A stretch of 11,905 nt of DNA. Source: DASYXZ01 sp035934315 (GTDB lineage: Bacteria; Acidobacteriota; Terriglobia; UBA7540). The position numbers and the translations under genes are program-made. The stretch lies in the NCBI GenBank assembly GCA_035934315.1, contig DASYXZ010000256.1, forward strand, positions 1-11,905. The letters are read 5' to 3'. Every line of letters starts with the position of its first letter. The stretch's first letter is position 1. This document shows, piece by piece, positions 1-5,958 of this stretch. The notes under the pieces are model-generated. The model made no database searches. It had not been told where the DNA came from and saw only the letters and a list, made by a program, of their open reading frames with translations.

Positions 1-908
1 TTATTGCTTTCTGGATTGGCGACACGCGCCGCGGAATGGCCAACAGCATTTTCCTGATGGGCATCGGCTTCGGCGGGGCCCTGACTCCCGTGCTGATCAC
101 CGCGATCATGCAACGCTGGGGCTGGCAGATGTCTTTTTATATTTCGGGGGCCATGGGTCTTGTCGTTGCCCTTCTTTGGTATACCTACGCGACCAGCCAT
201 CCGGAGGAGCACCCGCGCGTCAACGCGCAGGAACTGGAAATTATTCGTGCCCGGGCAAACGCACCGGCACTGCTCGCGCAACACGCGCATTCGGGAGGAA
301 TCAATCCGCCCTGGAAAAAACTTCTCACAAATATTTCCTCCTGGGGATTGATGTTCAGTTATTTTTGTGAAGGTTACCCCAACTATATTTTCTACACCTG
401 GTTTTTCCTTTACCTCATCCGCGTCCGGGGAATGACCTTGAAGCAGGGCGGCCTTTGGGGAGCCGCACCTTTCCTTACCGTCCTCCTTCTCGCGCCCCTG
501 GGCGGATGGTTTTCCGACCTGGCGGTGGCAAAGTTCGGCAAGCGTCGAGGGCGCCAGGCGACGGTCTGGCTGGGCATGACAAGTTCGGCGCTTTTGCTGG
601 CCCTGGGAGCTCATACTCCCGGAAACACTCTTGCTATTGTGTTCCTTTCCGGCGCCATGGGCTTCAATATGTTTTCCACCTCAACGTGGTGGGCCACTTG
701 CAATGATCTCACGCAGAATTTTTCCGGATCGCTTTCCGCCATGATGAATATGTGGGGCAACCTTGGAGGTTGGATCTCTCCGATTCTCACGGCCTACATC
801 GCGACGCACCTGGGATGGACCCAGGCCCTCGACTTCGCCGCTTTGATTACTTTTATCGCCGGAGTTCTTTGGATTCCGATTAACGCAGACCAGAATCTTG
901 AAGCTTAG
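1..908 (+). CDS. MFS transporter, 5'-truncated (ACS-type anion:cation symporter-like)
   Basis: Integral inner-membrane transporter of the major facilitator superfamily, cut by the left window edge. The reading frame (codons start at base 3) is already open upstream of the ATG at 36, so that ATG is internal. The first visible residues, GDTRRGMANSIF, match the conserved cytoplasmic loop and following helix of organic-anion MFS carriers (RG-x-AN-x-x-F). Then come hydrophobic helices interrupted by a hydrophilic central loop (about residues 55-95 counted from the ATG at 36), and about six more helices with a second MFS-type basic loop (KFGKRRGRQ). About nine of twelve helices are present, roughly TM4 to TM12. 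The resemblance is to the hexuronate/glucarate/phthalate group, but nothing visible fixes the substrate. It ends at TAG, 68 bp before the next gene, which has its own promoter. Confidence 0.85.
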   Translation, partial: IAFWIGDTRRGMANSIFLMGIGFGGALTPVLITAIMQRWGWQMSFYISGAMGLVVALLWYTYATSHPEEHPRVNAQELEIIRARANAPALLAQHAHSGGINPPWKKLLTNISSWGLMFSYFCEGYPNYIFYTWFFLYLIRVRGMTLKQGGLWGAAPFLTVLLLAPLGGWFSDLAVAKFGKRRGRQATVWLGMTSSALLLALGAHTPGNTLAIVFLSGAMGFNMFSTSTWWATCNDLTQNFSGSLSAMMNMWGNLGGWISPILTAYIATHLGWTQALDFAALITFIAGVLWIPINADQNLEA

Positions 909-947
909 GGGAACGCCTTTTTCCGACGGACATTTGCCCGAGATTTC

Positions 948-956
948 TGCTATAGT
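948..956 (+). promoter_or_regulatory. Extended -10 promoter for the ACT-domain gene
   Basis: The sequence TGC-TATAGT is an extended -10 element (TGn followed by five of six consensus bases). No good -35 is present at 16-18 bp, as expected for an extended -10 promoter. A start about 7 bp downstream gives a leader of some 14 nt containing the GGAG ribosome site (968-971), 5 bp before the ATG at 977. Confidence 0.5.
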
Positions 957-976
957 CCTCTTTTTCCGGAGTTCAC

Positions 977-1633
977 ATGCCTGACAAAATTGGCGTTTTG
1001 GTTCGCGTAGATTCCGGCCTGGGAGTTCTCCACCAGCTCACCGGAGTCATCGCCGGGCAGCGAGGCAATATCTCTTCCGTGGAGATCATTGAGGACCATC
1101 CGCCGGAGACTCGCATTTATTTTGAAATCGACCTGCCCCAATCACCCGAAAAGCTAATCGAGGAGCTTGGGGCTCTCAGTGTGGTGCGCGAGGCGGGCGT
1201 CGTGAAAACGCTCCAAAAAGTTTATGGTAAGCGAATCATTATTGTGGGAGGCGGGGCGCAGGTCGGCCAGGTGGCCATCGGGGCCATTTCGGAAGCCGAT
1301 CGCCACAATATCCGCGGCGAGCACATTTCCGTAGACACCATTCCGTTGGTCGGCGAGCAGCCCCTTGCCGACGCTGTCCGTGCCGTCGCCCGGCTGCCGC
1401 GCGCCCGCGCCCTGGTGCTTGCCGGCGCCCTGATGGGCGGCGAAATCGAGCAGGCCGTCCGGGACGTGCGTGCTCAAGGCCTTCTCGTAATCAGCCTGAA
1501 CATGGCGGGTAGCGTTCCGGAAGCCGCCGACCTTGTGGTCACCGACCCCGTCCAGGCCGGAGTGATGGCCGTGATGGCGGTGGCTGATACGGCAAAGTTC
1601 ACCGTGGATCGACTCAAGCGGAGAATCTTTTGA
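977..1633 (+). CDS. ACT domain protein with C-terminal DUF5612-type domain
   Basis: Cytoplasmic 218-residue protein. Residues 3-75 form an ACT domain (a ligand-binding beta-alpha-beta fold, usually for amino acids): GVLVRVDSGLGVLHQLTGVI is followed by the strand ETRIYFEIDL. Residues 83-215 are a second conserved domain beginning YGKRIIIVGGGAQVGQVAIG and continuing with SEADRHNIRGE, VDTIPLVGE, LNMAGSVPEAADLVVTDPVQAG. I recognise this pairing as the ACT-DUF5612 family, best known to me from methanogenic archaea. The glycine-rich GGGAQVG suggests nucleotide binding, but the ligand and function are unknown. The ATG has a GGAG ribosome site 5 bp upstream and a promoter in the gap. The next gene starts 15 bp after the stop, so the two are probably cotranscribed. 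No truncation or frameshift is visible. Confidence 0.88.
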   Translation: MPDKIGVLVRVDSGLGVLHQLTGVIAGQRGNISSVEIIEDHPPETRIYFEIDLPQSPEKLIEELGALSVVREAGVVKTLQKVYGKRIIIVGGGAQVGQVAIGAISEADRHNIRGEHISVDTIPLVGEQPLADAVRAVARLPRARALVLAGALMGGEIEQAVRDVRAQGLLVISLNMAGSVPEAADLVVTDPVQAGVMAVMAVADTAKFTVDRLKRRIF

Positions 1634-1648
1634 GGCGAGGCGTTCTCG

Positions 1649-2311
1649 ATGGAAGAACTTTTGCTTCCCTTATTTCCTCAGGAAATTGTACTTCTGCCTG
1701 AAGAGCCCCTCCCGCTTCACATTTTCGAGGATCGCTACAAAACTATGATTGGCGAATGCCTGAAGGCGAAGGCCGCCGGTTCCGGGCAACAGGAGTTCGG
1801 CGTGGTGCTGGCCAAGGACAAGGAAATTCAAACCGTCGGCTGCAGCGCCCGCGTCATCAACCTTACGCGGAAATATCCGGACGGCCGCATGGACATCTTC
1901 ACCGTCGGTTCACGGCGGTTTGAGATTCTGGTGACCAACCCTGACGACAATGAGACTCCGTACCTCCGCGCCGGCGTTGAATATTTCGATGACGATGCAG
2001 GAACCGACACTCCCCCCGACCCTGATGCTGAGCATGCCATCGAACTTTTCCGCAAAGTCATGCGAAAGTTGCATAAGGATTCCGAAATGCCCATCCACCT
2101 CCCCAAACCGTATCGCTACCTCTCCTTCCGTATTGCCGCGCCCCTGCCGCTCGATCTCGACTTCAAACAGGAAATGTTGGTTGTTCGCAATGAGCCGGAA
2201 CGGCTGCAACAAGTCGTTGATGCGATCGAAGTCCTGATTCCACAAATCGAGATGGTTCAAAAAACTCGAAATAAGGCCGGCGGCAACGGCAATGCAAGCA
2301 TCCAAACCTAA
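1649..2311 (+). CDS. Stand-alone Lon N-terminal (LON substrate-binding) domain protein
   Basis: Soluble 220-residue protein matching the Lon N-terminal substrate-binding domain (PUA-like beta barrel followed by a helical bundle). The family opening 'LPLFP...VLLP...LPLHIFEDRYKTMI' is at residues 5-34, with EFGVV at about 49-53, the central strand segment GCSARVINLTRKYPDGRMDIFTVG, and a helical C-terminal half. There is no AAA+ or protease domain, so it is not a Lon protease. Stand-alone members are widespread and are presumed to bind proteins or act as adaptors; the partner is unknown. The start is supported by a GAGG site (1637-1640) 8 bp upstream. The gene follows the ACT-domain gene by 15 bp and likely shares its mRNA. 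The hydrophilic tail after about residue 205 (Lys/Gly/Asn-rich) looks disordered. Confidence 0.9.
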   Translation: MEELLLPLFPQEIVLLPEEPLPLHIFEDRYKTMIGECLKAKAAGSGQQEFGVVLAKDKEIQTVGCSARVINLTRKYPDGRMDIFTVGSRRFEILVTNPDDNETPYLRAGVEYFDDDAGTDTPPDPDAEHAIELFRKVMRKLHKDSEMPIHLPKPYRYLSFRIAAPLPLDLDFKQEMLVVRNEPERLQQVVDAIEVLIPQIEMVQKTRNKAGGNGNASIQT

Positions 2312-2392
2312 GCGTGGGAATGCGGAGCTTATTTCACGATGCTGGCATCTTGATTCAGTAAATCGCGAGAATAAACTCGGCGAAACCCCGCG

Positions 2393-2421
2393 TTGAGTTG
2401 GCTTGACGACTCACCTATAAT
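2393..2421 (+). promoter_or_regulatory. Sigma-70-type promoter for the AAA+/VWA pair
   Basis: TTGAGT (2393-2398), a 17-bp spacer, and a perfect TATAAT (2416-2421) form one of the best promoter matches in the window. Transcription should start at about 2427-2429, giving a 12-14 nt leader before the ATG at 2441. This argues against translation from the upstream TTG codon, which is itself the first three bases of the -35 box. Confidence 0.65.
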
Positions 2422-2429
2422 CGTTGTGG

Positions 2430-2440
2430 GGGTCAGACCC
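2430..2440. repeat. Short palindrome GGGTC-A-GACCC abutting the AAA+ start codon
   Basis: A perfect 5-bp inverted repeat with a one-base centre sits exactly between the predicted transcription start and the ATG at 2441, inside a longer G-rich stretch (2427-2432). The one-base centre is too short for an RNA hairpin loop, so a DNA-level operator half-site pair or the remnant of a REP-like repeat are the options. No second copy is visible in this window. Confidence 0.4.
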
Positions 2441-3928
2441 ATGCAAAGGCTGCGGACGTTGGGGGAGTTAAAGCATGCAAATTACCGAACGCGTAGCGTG
2501 AAAGATGAGATGCGCGGCAATCTTATTAGTCGCCTCGAGGCGCGGGACCCCATCTTTCCCGGCATCATCGGCTTTGATGAGACAGTTGTCCCGCAGATCA
2601 TCAACGCCATTTTATCGCGCCACAATTTTATTTTGCTGGGTTTGCGCGGGCAGGCCAAAAGCCGGATTTTGCGCTCGCTGATTTCATTGCTGGACGAAGA
2701 AGTCCCCACCATCGAAGGTTGTGAGATTAATGACGACCCTCTTCAACCCATCTGCCGCTCCTGCTTCGAGCGTATTGAAGAATGCCGCGACGCAACACCC
2801 ATCGCGTATTTGCCACGCCAGCAGCGTTACGTGGAAAAACTCGCAACTCCCGATGTGACCATTGCGGACATTATTGGCGATCTCGATCCCATCAAGGCGG
2901 CGCGCGGCGGTCACGCGCTTTCGAGCGAGCTCACCATCCACTACGGCCTGCTGCCCCGCGCCAATCGCGGCATTTTCGCCATTAACGAATTGCCCGACCT
3001 GGCGGGAAAAATTCAGGTGGGCCTCTTCAACATCATGCAGGAAGGTGACGTTCAAATTAAAGGCTATCCCGTGCGCTTGCCTCTCGATGTGGCCCTGGTC
3101 TTCACTGCCAATCCGGAGGATTACACGGCGCGCGGCAAGATCATCACGCCGCTCAAGGACCGCATTGGCTCCGAGATTCGCACTCACTATCCGGCTACGC
3201 TCGAACAAGGCATTGCCATTACCACTCAGGAAGCCTGGACGGAACGCGAGGGCGCGGATTCCGGGTCGCATCTCATCATTCCGCAATTTGTGCGCGAGGT
3301 GGTGGAGAGCATCGCTTTCGAAGCGCGCCAGGAAAAGAAGATTGACAAGCGCTCCGGGGTCTCCCAACGCCTGCCCATTACCGCGCTTGAAAACGTGGTT
3401 TCCAACGCCGAGCGCCGCGCGCTGGTGAATCACGAGCGCCAGGCGGTGGCGCGCCTCTCCGATGTTTACGCCGCCCTTCCCAGCCTCACCGGCAAGTTTG
3501 AGCTCGAGTACGAGGGCGAATTGAAAGGCGCGGACACAGTGGCGCGCGAGATCATCCGCCAGGCCACCGCCCGCGTTTACAAGAAGTATTTTGACAGCGT
3601 TCCCATGCACACGATCGTGCAGTGGTTCGAGATGGGTGGACACTTGAAGTACGCTGAAGGCGCGCCCACGGACGAAATCTATTTGCAATTCAAAAAGATT
3701 CAGGGCTTGCTTGAAAAAACTCATATTCTAGGAATGAAACCCAAGGACGAACCGGCTCAGCTTGTGGCGGGAGCCGAGTTTATTTTGGAAGGCTTGTACG
3801 CATTAAAAAAGATTAGCCGCAATGAGGAACTCGGCTTTCATGCCGAACGTCAGCGGCCTGCGCGCGGCGAAACCCCAGGCGAAGAACCCGGAGGATTCAT
3901 CCCGCCGCGCAGGCGACCGTTGAATTAA
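2441..3928 (+). CDS. AAA+ ATPase of the MoxR / Mg-chelatase I-subunit type with atypical Walker motifs
   Basis: Cytoplasmic AAA+ ATPase of 495 residues, probably the motor of a two-part complex with the VWA protein encoded next. From the ATG at 2441: residues 5-35 are a conserved N-terminal segment (TLGELKHANYRTRSVKDEM). The P-loop is GLRGQAKS at 67-74, with K73 and S74 present but Ala in place of the usual Gly before Lys. The Walker B is GIFAINE at 177-183, with Asn182 replacing the usual Asp before Glu183. Sensor 1 is FTANPED (N224), followed by the arginine-rich segment LKDRIGSEIRTHYP. An insert carries C94, C105, C108 and C115 (C-x10-C-x2-C-x6-C), a plausible zinc site. The ATG at 2441 is preferred over the TTG at 2393 because the latter overlaps the -35 box. 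Substrate unknown. It could be mislabelled as a sigma-54 activator, but the GAFTGA loop is absent. Confidence 0.88.
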   Translation: MQRLRTLGELKHANYRTRSVKDEMRGNLISRLEARDPIFPGIIGFDETVVPQIINAILSRHNFILLGLRGQAKSRILRSLISLLDEEVPTIEGCEINDDPLQPICRSCFERIEECRDATPIAYLPRQQRYVEKLATPDVTIADIIGDLDPIKAARGGHALSSELTIHYGLLPRANRGIFAINELPDLAGKIQVGLFNIMQEGDVQIKGYPVRLPLDVALVFTANPEDYTARGKIITPLKDRIGSEIRTHYPATLEQGIAITTQEAWTEREGADSGSHLIIPQFVREVVESIAFEARQEKKIDKRSGVSQRLPITALENVVSNAERRALVNHERQAVARLSDVYAALPSLTGKFELEYEGELKGADTVAREIIRQATARVYKKYFDSVPMHTIVQWFEMGGHLKYAEGAPTDEIYLQFKKIQGLLEKTHILGMKPKDEPAQLVAGAEFILEGLYALKKISRNEELGFHAERQRPARGETPGEEPGGFIPPRRRPLN

Positions 3929-3943
3929 ATGGAGTCCGAATCC

Positions 3944-3971
3944 TGATAGCTGACGGCTGAAAGCTGATGGC
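3944..3971. repeat. Four tandem degenerate heptamers, consensus TGANRGC
   Basis: TGATAGC, TGACGGC, TGAAAGC and TGATGGC follow one another without gaps between the AAA+ stop (3928) and the VWA start (4011). Positions 1-3, 6 and 7 are invariant. Position 4 varies freely and position 5 is a purine. This resembles the short tandemly repeated heptamers found between genes in cyanobacteria and some other phyla. It lies inside the presumed AAA+/VWA mRNA leader, where it could affect coupling or stability. Confidence 0.75.
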
Positions 3972-4010
3972 TTGGTTGAGCAACTGACCACTGGCAACGG
4001 ACATCGTCCA

Positions 4011-5267
4011 ATGAAATTCATCAAATACTCCAAATACACTGCCGACCCTTTCGATGGCGTGAGCGCTGAAGATTTGATGCAGATGCTGCAGGAGTTTCTG
4101 CTGCAGAGCGGGTTCGAAAATCAATACTCGAATTTTTATGAAATGGATCCCGAACAAACGATGGAGCAGCTCCATCAGGCGCTTCTTGATGCTATGCACA
4201 ATCAGGGAATGATTCCCCCTGACTTGCTTAAAAAGCTGATGGAGAATGCGGCGAATTACGAGAACTCCGAGTTGCGCGAACTGATCGACAAATTGTTGCA
4301 GCGGCTGGCGGAAGAAGGTTACATCACCATTGATAATCCCCCGCCCCAGGGAACGCAGACTGGGAAGCAGCCCGGGCACGCTTCGTCCGGACCAGAAGGT
4401 CCGGTCAAGTTCGAGCTCACGGACAAGGCGCTGGACTTTCTTGGGTACAAAACTCTGAAGGACCTTCTCGGATCGCTGGGCAAGTCAAGCTTTGGCCGCC
4501 ATGACACGCGCGACGTCGCCACCGGCGTCGAGTCGCACGGCGCAACCAAGCCTTACGAATTCGGCGACACGATGAATCTGGACGTCAACGCCACGCTGCT
4601 CTCCGCCATCGGGCGCGAGGGCCTTACGATGCCCATTAACCTCGAGTACCAAGACCTTCAGGTCCGCCAGTGCGAATATCAAAGTTCCTGCGCCACCGTG
4701 CTCATGCTCGATTGCTCGCACAGCATGATTCTCTATGGCGAGGATCGTTTCACGCCCGCCAAGCGTGTGGCGCTCGCGCTCTCACATATGATCAAGGCGC
4801 AGTATCCGGGCGATTCCCTGCAACTGGTGCTGTTCCATGATTCAGCGGAAGAGATTCCGCTTCAAGAATTGGCGCGCGTCAAGGTGGGGCCCTATTACAC
4901 CAATACCCGCGAGGGTCTGCGGCTGGCGCAGCGGATTCTTTCGCGGCAGAAGAAAGACATGCGCCAGATTGTGATGATTACTGACGGCAAACCTTCCGCT
5001 CTCACGCTTGAGGACGGAAGGATTTATAAAAACGCTTTTGGACTCGACCCGCTCGTGGTTTCCGAAACTTTGCACGAAGTGGCTCGCTGCCGCCGCAACG
5101 GAATTCTGATTAATACTTTTATGCTGGCCAGCGATTACGGGCTCATCAACTTCGTCCAGAAGGTTACGGAAATCTGCCGCGGCAAAGTCTACTTCACCAC
5201 CCCCTATACGCTCGGGCAATATCTGTTGATGGATTACATGCAGAAGAAGATCAAACACATCCACTAA
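4011..5267 (+). CDS. VWA-domain protein, probable partner of the upstream AAA+ ATPase
   Basis: Soluble 418-residue protein with no signal peptide or membrane helix. The N-terminal half (about 1-215) is helical and acidic, with a Pro/Gly/Gln linker near 104-125. The C-terminal von Willebrand A domain (about 225-410) has a complete metal-ion-dependent adhesion site: D234-C-S236-H-S238, a Thr in the YTNTREGL segment (T297/T299), and D325 in ITDGKPS. It should therefore bind Mg2+ or Mn2+ and a partner carboxylate. Adjacent AAA+ and VWA genes are the arrangement of BchI/BchD, CbbQ/CbbO and RavA/ViaA, so a joint ATP-driven complex is inferred; the target is unknown. The ATG at 4011 (MKFIKYSKYTADPFD) is preferred to the TTG at 3972, which directly follows the heptamer repeat. 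The ribosome site is weak, suggesting coupling to or low expression relative to the upstream gene. Confidence 0.88.
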   Translation: MKFIKYSKYTADPFDGVSAEDLMQMLQEFLLQSGFENQYSNFYEMDPEQTMEQLHQALLDAMHNQGMIPPDLLKKLMENAANYENSELRELIDKLLQRLAEEGYITIDNPPPQGTQTGKQPGHASSGPEGPVKFELTDKALDFLGYKTLKDLLGSLGKSSFGRHDTRDVATGVESHGATKPYEFGDTMNLDVNATLLSAIGREGLTMPINLEYQDLQVRQCEYQSSCATVLMLDCSHSMILYGEDRFTPAKRVALALSHMIKAQYPGDSLQLVLFHDSAEEIPLQELARVKVGPYYTNTREGLRLAQRILSRQKKDMRQIVMITDGKPSALTLEDGRIYKNAFGLDPLVVSETLHEVARCRRNGILINTFMLASDYGLINFVQKVTEICRGKVYFTTPYTLGQYLLMDYMQKKIKHIH

Positions 5268-5280
5268 CCTGGATGCTGCT

Positions 5281-5703
5281 TCAGTTTTCGACGGACGGGG
5301 CAGGCATATTCACCAGGTGGTCTGCGACGCGGACTTCGACAATATAGGAAGTAAAGATTGTGTTATAAACCGGGTGCCGGAATTCCAGGCGCATCCCGCG
5401 TCCGATATACCGCACCTTAAGCATTGACCCGCCCCAGGTGGACCCATCAATCCGCACCGCAACGGGATCCGGGCAGTATTTCGGATGGCCGCAGATCAGG
5501 GCCTGACCTCCGCCGCGATTGACGATGGTGTACTCATGGTGTTGCGTTTCAACTTCCAGCACCACACCCTCACCAAGGTTGTCCAGGTGAACGCCACCCT
5601 CGATCTCCGATTGCACAATTTTCCGGTTCACTTCGTCACTGAAATTGGGATGCGTGACGAATAAGTCTGGTCCGGGCATTGAAGATTGGGCGTCTGTCTG
5701 CAT
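5281..5703 (-). CDS. Conserved-looking small protein of unknown function
   Basis: A 140-residue soluble protein that I cannot assign to a named family. The first 25 or so residues are polar and variable-looking. Residues about 40-130 look like a compact beta-rich domain containing LGEGVVLEVETQHHEYTIVN, CGHPKYCPDPVAVRIDGSTWGG and IGRGMRLEFRHP. The two Cys in CGHPKYC and the Gly/Trp-rich turn look structural. It lacks the RxxxR and D/NxSxxG signatures of PilZ, so I do not call it PilZ. There is no signal peptide. It converges on the VWA gene with only 13 bp between stop codons and lies 247 bp downstream of the kinase gene on the same strand. The start at 5703 has only a weak GGA-type ribosome site. 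Met9 is an alternative start, also without a good site. Confidence 0.72.
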   Translation of the reverse strand: MQTDAQSSMPGPDLFVTHPNFSDEVNRKIVQSEIEGGVHLDNLGEGVVLEVETQHHEYTIVNRGGGQALICGHPKYCPDPVAVRIDGSTWGGSMLKVRYIGRGMRLEFRHPVYNTIFTSYIVEVRVADHLVNMPAPSVEN

Positions 5704-5950
5704 TGTAAATATCCGGCAAAAACTCGATTCGACTTCTTACTGTGATTCCTCTCCGCGCTTGTCACTCACTCCTGCGCGACTCCACCACTCCATAAGTTTA
5801 CTCCCGATTCTCCCACTGCGCTCAATTTTTGTCACACATTCACTCGTCATTAAACTTTTGGCGCCTCTCGATCGAGGACATGATTTCGCTGCATTCTCTT
5901 TGTCCCGGGTAATTCCTGTAATCTCATATTGGACGAAAAAATGCCTCCTC
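5704..5950. other. Intergenic region between two leftward genes
   Basis: 247 bp between the kinase stop and the start of the small unknown gene. It carries no coding frame I can support. The base composition is more AT- and C-rich on the + strand than the neighbouring genes. It contains the possible kinase terminator at its left-strand entry (5936-5958) and a 10-bp palindrome CTCGATCGAG near 5869-5878. A promoter for the 5281-5703 gene is expected here, but no pair of -35/-10 boxes with correct spacing stands out. Confidence 0.5.
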
Positions 5951-5958
5951 TCAGGGCA
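5936..5958 (-). terminator. Possible weak intrinsic terminator at the kinase 3' end
   Basis: Read on the - strand, a short stem TGCC/GGCA (5955-5958 with 5942-5945, plus one G-T pair) overlaps the kinase stop codon and is followed at once by six T residues (A-run 5936-5941 on +). The T-run position is right but the stem is short, so efficiency is doubtful. Confidence 0.3.

Noticed and set aside
2510..2512. ATG at 2510 (MRGNLISR) as the AAA+ start
   Set aside because: It would drop the TLGELK...RSVKDE segment that looks conserved, and no better ribosome site is present than for 2441.
2684..3724. 346-codon ORF on - opposite the AAA+ gene
   Set aside because: It is antisense to a gene with clear catalytic motifs, and its product has no recognisable domain; long antisense frames are expected in GC-biased genes.
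3972..4010. TTG at 3972 as the VWA start
   Set aside because: It directly abuts the heptamer repeat, and the added residues look non-conserved compared with the strong MKFIKYSKY opening at 4011.
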